Shown one piece after another: positions 11,300-22,042 of a DNA stretch of 64,000 nucleotides. How positions within the stretch are numbered: the first letter of the stretch is position 1; each line of letters opens with the position of its first letter. A program made the translations under genes and the position numbers. The stretch is from Symbiodinium kawagutii (taxonomy: Eukaryota; Sar; Dinophyceae; Suessiales; Symbiodiniaceae), in the NCBI GenBank assembly GCA_009767595.1, contig VSDK01025482.1, forward strand, positions 361,262-425,261, read 5' to 3'. The notes below the pieces were generated by a model that worked only from the letters and a program-made list of their open reading frames with translations, ran no database searches and was not told the DNA's origin.

Positions 11300-11956
11300 T
11301 GGATTGATTGGTTACCCTCACCAATAAATGATAGGTTTTCTATTGCCAGATTTGTTTAGCAGAGGGCAGAGGGTAAATGTTTGGTAGCCGTGGTAAAGCA
11401 TCAGTGGCGGTAACCATAGTTTATGACAGGGTTAATGGGCAACACAATAGCAACAGTTGCTTGGTGATTGTGTTCTTGGGGGCATACTTCATGGTGTGTG
11501 TAGGGGCTGACTGTCACCCATGATGAGTGTCAAGTTTGGTGTGGTAGGGATATTCGTAGGACAGGGGCGCATGATGGCGCATGCAAGCATATTTGGTTCG
11601 CTCACTATTGATAGTGGTGAGATACATGTCCTGCCTGATGTCTATGAACAAACAGAATTAAGCATGACAATCCTGTGGGCATGCGGCAACTTGCTTCAAG
11701 CTTAATGAGGAGCTTCGCCCAATTGCTTCACCTGATCCTGCTGGCTCCATGGTCCACACACTCAGCTGGACGTGAAAATAACTCACCGTGCTTGCCATCA
11801 TCGCCGTGATAATCGTGTAAAAAATCATACATTTCATTATCAGCATGATTCAGAATGTCAATCAATGATGAATTAAGGATTGATCATCGCCTCCATCACG
11901 GCACTACAGCTTTCCTCCCTGGACAGTCATCACTGTTAAGCCGCCCGAGTTCTCAG
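11300..11956. other. non-coding stretch
   Basis: No supported gene. It contains a TTAGCAGAGGGCAGAGGG purine run and little else. Confidence 0.45.
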
Positions 11957-12025
11957 GATCCCTCCATGGATCCTGGATGGCGGTCTGGAGTCCATCCTAA
12001 AGGACGGGACTGGCCGGTGGCAGCT
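11957..12025 (+). CDS. candidate coding exon, frame uncertain
   Basis: Between TCTCAG and GTAACT. Two forward frames give plausible peptides, one of them PPWILDGGLESILKDGTGRW. Family unknown. Confidence 0.33.
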
Positions 12026-12659
12026 GTAACTGCTGGGTATCCATCGGATAGCAGGAGCATTGTAGCTGCACCCTTGGAGGCTAAGGACTCTTGTGATCAA
12101 CAGTGAAATTTTCAGTGAAGGTGGTCAGTCGGGAGTAGATCAGATGATTTTTGTCCTAGTACTTCAAAAAAGCACATTCAATGTCAATGACAATTGTTGC
12201 TGGTTTCAAACATTTTTCCCTAGTATTGCTTTTCAAAGGCTGTGTGGTACCTTCTTCATCGCCAAACCACGAAATCTGTGCAGCGGCAGACATTCAACTG
12301 ATGATAGCTGCCAGCACATGGGCAACTAATTGCTTTTGATCGCTGGTTCATATCCCACGCAGGCTGGATATTGCTGGGTAGTTGGACTCGGATGATCATC
12401 ACGCCAATAGTTTCCATGTTGCTGTCGATGCTTATTTCCATGTTGTAAGTAGCATCAGCCTATGCCGGATAGTAGGTGACTCAACTAGTAGGAGTCAGTA
12501 TCAATTGGGTTGATCAACCATGGTGCCAAACTCAACTCAACTACTGATTGATTAGGAAACTTTATGAGTAGTCAGTAGGAGTCAGTATCAACTGCAATCT
12601 TCCCAGTTCCGCGGGACATCGGCGCTGTAGCTGGCCTTGACACTGGGCACCATTCGCAG

Positions 12660-12749
12660 TCCTCGGAGTAATCGAGGAGCATTGGGACTTCTTGGCGTCG
12701 CAGAGCGAAAGCATTGCCAGGCACAGCCGGGCGGAGCAACGCCTTTCAG
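12660..12749 (+). CDS. candidate coding exon, unknown protein
   Basis: Between TTCGCAG and GTGAAG. The frame reads LGVIEEHWDFLASQSESIA then RHSRAEQRLS, charged and probably helical. An in-frame TGA lies just upstream, so the acceptor is well placed. Family unknown. Confidence 0.5.
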
Positions 12750-13136
12750 GTGAAGCTTTTGCAGACCTTGGATATCCCTGGACGGTTGAGTCTCCACAGT
12801 TGTGAGGTCAAACCTTGATACTTGACTCTGACGGTTGAAGATGACCGAGATACTGTTGGAGATAAACCTTGACAGTTTGATGACTTGTTACGTTTTTTTT
12901 TGTATAGTCCTTGATGGTTCATTGCCCTAGAAATTAGTGGCTATCTCACCAATTATTGTTGGTATCGTGGGTTGGTTACACCATTCCCCCAGACCAGTTT
13001 TGCATTTGAGTGCACTAAACCATGCTTGAAAATCACTTGAAAACTGGTTTGAGTACACTAAACCATGCTTGAAATAGTCATTTTAGTACTGAAAATCACT
13101 AGTCTTGCCACCTCACTTTTTGGCTCACGTTTTCAG

Positions 13137-13232
13137 GCTGTGGGGCTTGGATGAAGTGCGAGTCGATTGGTTTCTGGGGTGCCTCGTTGCACGTCGTTGC
13201 CCGGCCCGGTGCTGGGACAACTGGGGCACGAG
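13137..13232 (+). CDS. candidate coding exon, unknown protein
   Basis: After TTTTCAG the frame reads LWGLDEVRVDWFLGCLVAR then RCPARCWDNWGTR, ending before GTATCT. Another frame is also open. Family unknown. Confidence 0.38.
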
Positions 13233-13402
13233 GTATCTCACCTTCAATTGTGATGCTTCAGGCAACGGCTGATATGAAACATGGGTTTGTTCCAAACTGG
13301 TGTACACATAGGGGTACCCCTAAAAAAACATAGGGGTGTTACTAACACCTGCAAATTGGGGTGAAAACCTTACATGGACACCTACAAACTCCTTTTTTTG
13401 GG

Positions 13403-13519
13403 TGTTTCTCAAGTCACAGGGGTACCCCTAAATGATCCAGTTGATTAATCATCTATTTATGGATATTTTTAGTAATAGACCAGCCGTAGCTTTGGGGTAC
13501 CCCCATGGCTTGAGAAACC
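13403..13519. mobile_element. family B TIR element
   Basis: Ends TGTTTCTCAAGTCACAGGGG and CATGGCTTGAGAAACC, with GGGGTACCCC boxes inside both ends. Confidence 0.75.
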
Positions 13520-13841
13520 AACATGTGCCTTGATATGTTTCTTAAGTAGATTGGTGATATATTCCCTTGATTTCCTTCGAACCCGCCTATTATTGGTCTC
13601 CTACAAACATCGAATCAATAATCAACTTTTGAAAACCAAATTACTCCTTTTGAATCTCTTATGGACCCCAATAATCCCCTACGCGACTCCCTATACAGCC
13701 CTAAAATCCACTATAAACTTTCTATAAACTCTTAAAATCCCCTTTAAAGCCTTATAAACCCTATAGATCCCATAGAGATTTCATGTGTTCCTTTGCTGTT
13801 CTGCGTCGGCGGCGGTGTATTCCCCGTGGTGGTTTGCTTAG

Positions 13842-13919
13842 GTGCCCCACGTTGGGACCTCGAATCTGCGAGGTCACGTGGATGGGTCACTTGGTGCAGT
13901 CGTTGAGGCTTCATCCAGG
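13842..13919 (+). CDS. candidate coding exon, frame uncertain
   Basis: A GC-rich island between TGCTTAG and GGTGTTA. One frame reads VPHVGTSNLRGHVDGSLGA. Weak; family unknown. Confidence 0.27.
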
Positions 13920-15022
13920 GTGTTATAGGGGGAAGAAGCGTTTTGACCACTAATAATTGTTTAATGATAGGGGATACTAACCAGCAATAATGCTTAATGA
14001 TAGGGGATAGTCACCAACAACAATGGTTAAACAACTACTGTTCGGAAGTCTATAGGTTGCTACAAGGTTGTTATGACCTGATAACCTCCTGATAAGGGGG
14101 AAGAAGCCTATAGGGGGAAGACTCCGTTGGCCCCCAGTTCACCCTCTTTGTCATAGATTAATTCTGACACATATTTGGAAGCTGACCGACCTTTTTTAGG
14201 ATTTTGGGGCCCAGGGCTATAGGTCGCTGTAAGGAGGGAAGGGGTCTATAGTCTGCCTCAAGGTTGTTATAACCGAAATGATGTTGCTATAACAACTGAA
14301 TAACTTGACAACCTCCTTAAAATGGGGGAAGAAGCCTATAGTAGCTTTTGGTCAAATGGGCACTAGATCCACACTGGGATGAGCCAGCGAGTAGCTCGAA
14401 ACTTTCACATGGTCACAGACAAGGTGTTCGTGTTGAGACATTCGACCCACTGTGGTTGGCTAGAGGTATCGGCCAGTGGCACTTGAAGTTTCATCCAAGA
14501 GATTGTAAAATGGTTGGATCACTGTCATGGGTGAAATAGCTGTGCGACGCTCAACGGGTATCTCCTCTGAACCGGGTTTCTGAGCTACTTGCAGTCATTA
14601 GCCATCATGTAAGTGAGTAATGGGCATATGTTTGACTTTAACCCAGCGATTGTCATTCAGCTGGTTATACAAGCAGTTATGTTATTTGTCTACACTTCTG
14701 CAGATTTTGGACCATCACCCATCGCTGGTTTTTCAGGGTTTCCTTCAAAAAAATATGGTGATGATCACTTGCCAGCTTAGTTTTTTACCAAAGGGTACAC
14801 ACACACAACATAGAATCGGATTGGAATTCAGTTGCGGTAAGCTTCGCTGTGGGTCACCTGCATACTATCTCCCCAGTCAAGTGGGACGAGCGAAGCATTT
14901 CCCCAATGGTGGTGACTGTTGCAGGGTTTATGTTTTAATCCTGTTAGAGCCATCCTTGTTGCCGCATTGGATTATCTATCAAGGTGTTGCGACTTTTTGA
15001 AATCAAGATATTCTGGTTATTC
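13920..15022. other. mostly non-coding stretch
   Basis: Contains repeated 'aagcctatag' and 'aggggaagaagcc' words and two AT-neutral open frames (14348-14539, 14620-15000) without clear splice sites or coding composition. I could not support a gene. Confidence 0.4.
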
Positions 15023-15126
15023 CTGGTGGGTGGTTTTGAACATGTTTTGCTTTTCCTCATATTAACAAATGGTTGGTTGGTCGACTTGCGCATGTTTTTT
15101 TTTCCTGACGGGGTGGTTCAACCACA
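15023..15126 (+). mobile_element. family C TIR element, diverged
   Basis: CTGGTGGGTGGTTTTG at the left, GGGTGGTTCAACCAC at the right, and the internal family word TTAACAAATGGTTGGTTG. Confidence 0.6.
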
Positions 15127-16077
15127 AGTCAGTATTCAATCACGCTCCATTCAGTGACCTTTTGATTCTTCTCTGCAACCATCAACCACGGTTCGGCAAC
15201 CATCAGCCAGTGATCAATCACACTCCAACCAATCACTGACCATCAACCATCCTGCGTACCAACCCTTGCTTGTTCTCTGGTCAACTAACATGGTTGTGTG
15301 GCAAACCCTACCCATAAAACATGTGGATTTCCACCTCCGGGTTGGTCTTCTAGCGGGGAGCCATCAGCATTTTGATAGGTACCTCACCACCGTGGTGAGT
15401 TCTATACAGCTGCTGTGAACAAACATGAGCCACCGCCAATCATGGTCAACATCATCATCAACCACCAATAACCATCATCATTAGCCACTAACCGTAACCA
15501 TTTTTCGCCCTGGTCATCAACCATTAAGAAATCGTCAGCAGCCATCAATAACCAGCAATAGCCAGGTAACCAGTGTTTTTTGAGGGCACTCACCCTTAAA
15601 AAGCCGTTATAAACCAGTATTATACGTTACTACCTATCAGTTAACCATCATTTGGCCTTTCCTGAACAGTTGACAAACACCCTTTAATTGACCCATAGCA
15701 AACCATTACTCGTCCGTTATAAACGAGTAGTAATTACTAATCATCATCTAACAACCATCAGGATCAATCATAGACAATCATAATATTAATGACTAACCGC
15801 TAGAAACCATCAATTCAGAATCATAAAGCATAATGAATACTACTGTGAAGCATCTGAATTGACCATCAAAGAACCATGAATCAACCATCGATTAACCATG
15901 AATTAACCATCATTAACCATCAATGAACCATGAAATCACCATCAATTTGCCATGATTTCACCATGAAATCACCATGAAATCGCCATCAATTTGCCATGAT
16001 TTCACCTCATGCTTAACCATTGCTTAAGGACCTCGCCATCCCCGCTCCGAGGTACAGGTGATCGGATTCCTCCACAG
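15127..16077. other. non-coding stretch, ACCATCA-rich
   Basis: Dense AACCATCA, ATCACCAT and CATGAAATCACC repeats. No gene seen. Confidence 0.55.
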
Positions 16078-16280
16078 ATGCAGCTACCGGTGGCACAGGC
16101 GGGCTCGATAGCCATCCTGGAGTTGAATGGTTCGCCTCATTGGGAGATGGTGATGGACCCTATCCAAGCCGCATCGAGCCGCTTTGCCAGGCCTTCTTTG
16201 CCGGCCACCGCCGACGGCAAGCTTTGCCTGCCGGGGCCATGGCCATGCTGCTCACATGATCGCACACCTAACCCTTCCAG
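16078..16280 (+). CDS. candidate coding exon, unknown protein
   Basis: A GC-rich island between TCCACAG and GTGATT. The frame is open throughout: MQLPVAQAGSIAILELNGS, then PHWEMVMDPIQAASSRFA and a Pro/Cys-rich tail. It is among the longest islands in the left part of the window. Family unknown. Confidence 0.5.
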
Positions 16281-16396
16281 GTGATTTTGTTTTATGTGGA
16301 GAACGCCAATCGCTGAGAACACCATGAACAACCCATGTCTGAATAGGTCTGAGCCGAAAGCTATATAATCCCTGCTTCCTATTACTAACCCCCCCC

Positions 16397-17010
16397 GGCT
16401 CCCCAAATACTAAGCACCCCAAGGGGTTTTTTGTATTAGGGGGGGATTTAATATTAGAGGACCCTAATATTAAATCTAGGACCCTAATAATAAAAACCGT
16501 TTGAGCGATGAATATTTGCGTTTTTAGATTCTTTATTAAAACTTATTTAAAAATTGCAAAAACCAACTGCACGAAGGGGACCCTAATATTAAATTTAGGA
16601 CCCTAATAATAAAAACCGTTTGAGCGATGAATATTTGCGTTTTTAGATTCTTTATTAAAACTTATTTAAAAATTGCAAAAACCAACTGCATGAAGGGGAC
16701 CCTAATATTAAATTTAGGACCCTAATGATAAAAACCGTTTGAGCGTTGAATATTTGCGTTTTTAAATTCTCTATGAAAACTTATTTAAAAATTGCAAAAA
16801 TCAGCTGCGTGAAGGGGACCCTAATACTAAACCCCCCTAGGCCAAGGGGTTTCTAATAATAGGGGGTAAAAACGTTGCTTGGGGCATGTTGTTTCCTTTT
16901 AAGTTTTCAATTGCCACAATTAAAAATACAATTGACCAAAACAAAAAAAATCCAGAAGTGGACCCCCAAGGGTTTTTTTTTATAATTGGGGAGGGTTTAG
17001 TAATAGGAAG
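16397..17010. repeat. tandem array: three 119-bp units with CCCCAAGGGG borders
   Basis: A 119-bp AT-rich unit containing AAAACCGTTTGAGCG and ACTTATTTAAAAATTGC is repeated three times (anchor CCGT at 16497, 16616 and 16735). The array is bounded by variants of CCCCAAGGGGTTTTTTGTAT, and a third variant lies at about 16970. No coding potential. Confidence 0.9.
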
Positions 17011-17662
17011 AAGGGATTAGGATCTTGTTCAGAAAACATGATTCATGTACAAATTCTCACACTTGGAAGCCCAAAGAATCCATTTTTCACCATGAGTTGT
17101 CTTGTCAGCCTTTCCCGTCCCTTAGGCCCATCGCTGCGCAAGCAACCCGGACGCCAACGTCGTGGAAAACAAATGCGACAACAGCTCATGATGACATGGG
17201 ATGGTGGCACCAGAACATCACACCCTGACATTTGATAACTATTCATGGAATCCATTGGCAGTAAAAACAATCATGTATTTTCCACTTGTAGAGTCAGTTT
17301 ACTACTTGCAGGTCAGTTTAGTAGAGTGTACATCCAAAACTTGCGCGCTTTTGGAAGCTACCAGGAGACCAGATCAAGCTACAGCCAACATTTGTCGTAC
17401 TTTCCGATTTTGTTACCTTGGACAGCCCATCAGCATGGACCATCCACAGTAGGCTTTGGAAGCGGAGAAAATATTTGAAATTACAACTGTTGCCTCCAGG
17501 ACAAGCACTGTGATCTAGTCAACTTGGCAATCAGGACACGAATGAACAATTCAGAGTACATCGGCCTTTTACTGACGATTGACCACTATTTTCAATGTTT
17601 ACGCGCCATTATCCTCATGTGATTTAAGCATCATTAGACACCCTGACATTTAAAGTATCCAT
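17011..17662. other. weakly supported island and filler
   Basis: A moderately GC-rich patch at 17090-17200, where several overlapping frames are open. No frame stands out and no acceptor/donor pair is compelling, so no exon is called. Confidence 0.35.
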
Positions 17663-17666
17663 GAAG

Positions 17667-17730
<64 letters not shown>
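17667..17730. repeat. ATC microsatellite
   Basis: About 21 uninterrupted ATC units. Confidence 0.97.
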
Positions 17731-18161
17731 GTTAGATAGTTTAACTATCATGAGCCATGATCCAACATCAATGGTCCATCATCATCGTGCACCAGCAACT
17801 ATGATGAGACATCAGTGATTGAGCGACCAATCAGTGCACGGGTGTGCGAAACACAAGTTATAACTGTCCAGGAATGTGTGAAGGGTACAGCAGTGGTAAC
17901 AATTCATTCATGAACAACGTTGTAGCCCAAGTCATCTGTTGAATACTCTATGGCTATGTGTCAGTTCAAACTGTACCCCTGGTGTACCACCGTTCGCCAT
18001 TGTCTCCCTGCAAAATTGATGGTGAACTTATCCCCTACTCAAAAAAACTCATGGCTAACCGCTTGACCCAGCTGTGCATCTATAAACACAGCATGTTGAG
18101 TTATGGTTTCTGTGCATTTAACCCCGGATTGTTGAGTTATGTTTACTGATTTACTGGACAG

Positions 18162-18296
18162 GTTGCAAGTCCTCAGCCGAATTGACGTCGCGGCAGTATT
18201 GGCATGTCCTGCAGCCTTTTTCAGGGTCCAAGGTGCCAAGAACGAGCAGCAAGTTGCAGAGGTCATCAGAATTCGCGCAGTTGAAGTTGTTACGAG
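18162..18296 (+). CDS. candidate coding exon, unknown protein
   Basis: After GGACAG|G the frame reads LQVLSRIDVAAVLACPAAF, then FRVQGAKNEQQVAEVIRIRA and VEVVTR, ending AG|GTGGGC. The donor GT lies in the terminal repeat of a family D element. One clear frame with alpha-helical composition. Family unknown. Confidence 0.52.
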
Positions 18297-18407
18297 GTGG
18301 GCCCCCAACCACTTATAAGTTGGTTTATAACTCATCTAACTAGGGTTAACGACCAGTTATAGGGGTTATAACCCAACTTATAACTACACTGGGGGGCCCA
18401 CCTTGTA
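18291..18407. mobile_element. family D TIR element, copy 2
   Basis: Ends TACGAGGTGGGCCCCCAACC and GGGGCCCACCTTGTA; internal ACCAGTTATAGGGGTTATAA. Confidence 0.85.
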
Positions 18408-18690
18408 CCAATCAACAAGCCACAGATTTGGGTCGTAAACTGAAGATACTCCGGATTGAAGATCTGGTTAAGTTTTTGAAAATTGCCAACCTTTTGGCTG
18501 TTGGATTTGGAGGTTGGTATTGGCTGAAGCTGTTGGATTTGGGGCTTTTGCCCAGTCGAGGTGCCCAATACATTGTTCGAATCCTTGGCAGAACAAACAA
18601 ATCCCATGAAAAAACAAAAAAAACAAAATGAAGTGTTTTTTGTCATGTGACAACACAACAAATCCCAATTGATCACCCTGACCCTGGCAG

Positions 18691-18808
18691 TTTTGTTGGA
18701 GCGCGGGCGCGGCAACGGGTCAGTGCCGAAACGCCACTTGCGGCGGGAGCGCTTAGCGCCCCGGGCGGCGAAGTGGCGGCTGGTCGTGGCTGGTCGTGTC
18801 CTTGGCTT
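18691..18808 (+). CDS. candidate coding exon, frame uncertain
   Basis: A GC-rich island after CTGGCAG. Two frames are open: one Ala/Gly-rich (ARARQRVSAETPLAAGA) and one basic (LLERGRGNGSVPKRHLRRER). Donor not clear. Family unknown. Confidence 0.33.
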
Positions 18809-18844
18809 AGGGGTCGTATCCCGACGTGGTTACATGGTTGGTTG

Positions 18845-18957
18845 ATATGGCGAGCTGGGTCAAGGCTTTAACCAACGAATAATGGGGGATTTCCACCAAC
18901 GAAAAGAATGGTTAACGGGGGGAACTAGGGGTACGGGGTTTTGACCCACTGCCATAT
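18845..18957 (+). mobile_element. family A TIR element
   Basis: ATATGGCGAGCTGGGTCAAG at the left and TTTTGACCCACTGCCATAT at the right form a 19-20 bp imperfect inverted repeat. Internal TTAACCAACGAATAATGGGG. Confidence 0.85.
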
Positions 18958-19203
18958 CGATGAAGAACCAATTGATTCATTAAACAACCTGTTTCCAACA
19001 ATCGATGATCAACCAACCACCAGTCAATCCATCTATTCACCAAGCAGCAACCCACCATTGACCATCAATTGGCCACCCATTGATCCATCTATTCACAGTA
19101 GGTACCCAAACCTTCTAAGCAGTTAGGGCAACCTAGCTGTACCGCAACTTGTGGGGTAGTTAACTTCGGTGACTACTAAGTTAAGTCAGTTGGTAGTTCA
19201 CAG

Positions 19204-19330
19204 GCCCTGGGGGGCACCGCTAACTGGTCCAGCCTCCCCCGTTGCCATCTACGTCGGACCGGCCCAGGTGGGCGTCATGACCAGGTCGGCCTTCTTTCAG
19301 CCGAGGCGCTGCGCTGTGCGCGCCAGCGTG
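19204..19330 (+). CDS. candidate coding exon, unknown protein
   Basis: After TTCACAG|G the frame reads PWGAPLTGPASPVAIYVGP, then AQVGVMTRSAFFQPRRCAVR, before GTGATT. GC-rich with one good frame. Family unknown. Confidence 0.45.
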
Positions 19331-19526
19331 GTGATTACGCGCGGGCGAACGACCAATGGTAGGGTTATAAGCAGCTTTTAACGGTTAAGAAGAGGGGTTA
19401 ATAACCAACAATAGTGGTTGTACAGTTATGGGTCGTACACCTGCTTCTGCAAAAGGTGCGATCCTTGGGCGTGTGTGATCAGTCCGAGTCGTGCGTGAAC
19501 AATAGTGGTTGGACAACTACTTTAGA

Positions 19527-19669
19527 AAGTATCAGTGTTTGTCTATGAGATGTAATGATATATTACCCTCGGCTTCCAGTTACCTATATGTTGGGTAACC
19601 AGTTGGTTTCTACCTTTGTTGTTTGGGGTTGATTACCTAATACCATGGTAACTGGAAGGGTAGGGAATG
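19527..19669 (+). mobile_element. family E TIR element
   Basis: GGCTTCCAGTTACC at the left and GGTAACTGGAAGGGTAGGG at the right. The upstream 45 bp (TTTGTCTATGAGATGTAATG) is shared with the copy at 26.6 kb, so the element may be longer on the left. Confidence 0.75.
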
Positions 19670-20429
19670 GTAGGGTTATAAGCATGAATGGGAGGGCACA
19701 CAACCACTAAACAGCCACTACTCTTATACAATGGTAGGGTTACAGCCATCAAATGCCATGGGTCCAGGGGAGAACAAGCAGGGATGAAAATAGTTGAACA
19801 ACTCCAGGGTGGTGATTTGGAAGCTGAAGATCCTGAGCTTTAAAGGTATCAAAACCGACATAAAATGGTGGGCTTTCTACTTCCGGGGCCATGATTAAAC
19901 TAACCTAGAATTAGAAAATCCACCACTTACAGCTGGTTCATACGTGACAAGTGACAATGATGATTGAGTTTGGCAAATAAGGTTGTGAAACATTCAGTAT
20001 CAATCAAAGATTTGCAGTCTCTATTGAGTCATAGTCGCTGATGACGGTCAGCCGCGCCAACAACATATTTGCTGATATGTTGTTTCAGAACAAATATGTC
20101 AATTTGTTCTGAAATGTTTCTGCATGCTGAATGACGTGCTGGGTGTGCTGGTTCTTTTTTCTGGTTGGTTCGTGGCTGATAACCATTAGTCTTTGTTTGA
20201 TTCACCCGGTGTCAGTGTTTCCTGTGTACCATTTGGACAGACTCGATCATTACGAGAGATATTGTTGTTCATTGGTTGTTACTCACAAACGTCTCAACCG
20301 GGAACTCTAGTATATATACGTATACAGTATACATAACAATATAGTGAATGAACTAGTCATTGCTGCAACTGATACACATGATATTATATACATTACACAT
20401 AGGAAAATGCACAACGATAGTACACATGT
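19670..20429. other. non-coding stretch with stem-loops
   Basis: No supported gene; holds the two adjacent perfect stem-loops listed separately. Confidence 0.45.
20061..20114. repeat. two adjacent perfect hairpins
   Basis: CAACATAT / ATATGTTG (8-bp stem) is followed at once by TTTCAGAACAAAT / ATTTGTTCTGAAA (13-bp stem, 6-nt loop). Confidence 0.85.
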
Positions 20430-20619
20430 TTGGTTGGTGGTTCAAATCATTTGTTGTCCCGAAAATCCAATTGGTGGTTTCTCAAAATAGGGGTACCCTC
20501 AAATCATCCACTAATAGTCATTTGTAGTAGTAAACCAACCATTTTGGGGGTTCCATATTTAGAGAAACCACCAATTGAGTAGTGTTTTTTCCATCAGATA
20601 GATTGAAACCACCAACCAG
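20430..20619 (+). mobile_element. family C TIR element interrupted by family B
   Basis: Left end TGGTTGGTGGTT at 20431, right end AAACCACCAACCAG ending at 20619. The middle is occupied by a complete family B element. Confidence 0.8.
20469..20576. mobile_element. family B TIR element nested in family C
   Basis: AATTGGTGGTTTCTC and GAGAAACCACCAATT form a perfect 15-bp inverted repeat. Internal AAATCATCCACTAATAG and TAAACCAACCAT. This is the best-preserved family B copy. Confidence 0.9.
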
Positions 20620-20713
20620 ATGTGGTCCTGTCCGCAGGCGCGCGAAAGATGTGGACCAGGACGGCGCAATGCAAACTTCGCTGCCATGTTCGGTCGATGT
20701 GGAATATGACCTG
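20620..20713 (+). CDS. candidate coding exon, unknown protein
   Basis: It starts exactly after the CCAACCAG end of a family C element and ends before GTTATT. The frame reads CGPVRRRAKDVDQDGAMQT then SLPCSVDVEYDL with good codon choice. A second frame is also open. Family unknown. Confidence 0.42.
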
Positions 20714-21055
20714 GTTATTGGTGGCTGATTGATGGCATTCTTACAGGTTAATGCTGGGTGTCAATGGTTGATAATCGTTGTTGATACTCAATGATCGGCA
20801 ACGGCTAAGATTAAAGTACGAACTTCACCATGGATCAAGTGTCAGTCATTTGTGGACTGGTATACTTATGCTCATTACTATTCTGGGTTGTGACAGCCTC
20901 ACTAGCCAGCTGGGGCGCTGAAAAGAGCAGGAAGAAGAACCATTAGGCCTTATCGCAGATGGTGGAAATTGATGATGAACGTTGGTCGCGGCAAATTTTC
21001 ATAGCTACATAGTTAGTAGAGATTAATTGCTAGCGCATGTCAATGCCAACTGCAG

Positions 21056-21176
21056 GCCCTACTTCAGCGGAGTTGCAAGCTGAGGATATGGTCAGAAGGT
21101 AACCCGTAGCTCAGGGGCAACCCCTGCAGAGGCCGAGTACCTGGAAAGCTACGTGGGAAGCCGGGCCATGATATTG
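21056..21176 (+). CDS. candidate coding block, unknown protein
   Basis: After ACTGCAG the sequence reads [14 protein letters not shown] and, in a different frame after [26 protein letters not shown] before GTGGTG. The two pieces would need a join about 20 nt wide, too short for a normal intron. Either one frame is wrong or the copy is broken. Confidence 0.33.
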
Positions 21177-21202
21177 GTGGTGACAACCCCTCTCAAATAC
21201 TC

Positions 21203-21373
21203 ATATATTGCATATAATATATATATATGTATATATTTATATGTATATATAAATATATATTTACATATTTATTCATATCTATATACATATATTTGTATAT
21301 ATATATATGTATATATTTATATATGTATATATATATATATTTATATTTGTATATGTATATATATATATATGTA
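21203..21373. repeat. TA-rich microsatellite
   Basis: (TA)n with ATGTATAT and TTTATATG interruptions; Tyr/Ile frames here are artefacts. Confidence 0.95.
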
Positions 21374-21417
21374 TGCATATGTGATGACTGTGATGACCTG
21401 ATTAGCTGGCTGGTTGT

Positions 21418-21502
21418 TGAAAGGGAGCTTCGCCAGGGGTATCCCGTTCGATCCCTTTAAAGGAGGAGTGAGGCCAGGAGCCCCCAGGAGTGGTTTCCAT
21501 TC
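21418..21502. repeat. family H dispersed repeat
   Basis: Contains GGGGTATCCCGTTCGATCCC, then CCCTTTAAAGGAGGAG and CCCCAGGAGTGG, words shared with copies at 33.5, 36.5 and 63.1 kb. Confidence 0.55.
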
Positions 21503-21922
21503 ACCTTGCCAGGAAGAAGGGCCTATACCGCGCCAGCATTTGGGCCATGTTGTAGGGAGCTTGGCCGCGCTCGATGTGTGGCCTCCTTGTTTGGATCGGT
21601 CGGTCGGCAGCCATCAATGAGCTCCCAAGAATAGTCGGTGAAATAGCTATAGCTGGTTGATGATAGCTCTTGTACGATCAACAACCTTCAAAAATAGTTG
21701 GCTGATACCCACTATGTAGCTGGTTGGTTGTGAAGTAGATTGTATTAATTTCATAGCAATGGTGTATTTACATCACGGGGAGATATTGGTTGAAGATTTG
21801 GGTCTCATGGGGACATGTTGGTTGAAGATTTGGGTCGCGGCTCGGTTGATGTTGGTTGGCTGATGTGGCGGCTCGTTGGTCGGCCTTGCTTGTGCTGGAA
21901 ACATGGAGTCATCCCCGTGTTT

Positions 21923-22042
21923 CTGGCTATGGGTCAATATGAACCAACCAATTTCATGGCAAATAGTAACCAACCAGTTTAAAGGGAAAACAATGGTTAA
22001 TGATAGGGGAACAAGGGGTACAGGGTTTTGACCCACAGCCAT
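21923..22042 (+). mobile_element. family A TIR element
   Basis: TGGCTATGGGTCAATA at the left and TTTTGACCCACAGCCA at the right; internal GGGAAAACAATGGTTAATG and AGGGGTACAGGG. Confidence 0.8.

Noticed and set aside
11520-11705. 61-codon + strand frame
   Set aside because: No splice context, neutral codon use and no motif.
21098-21160. tRNA-like GTAGCTCAGGGG and a B-box-like word downstream
   Set aside because: No cloverleaf can be folded, and the spacing of A and B boxes is wrong.
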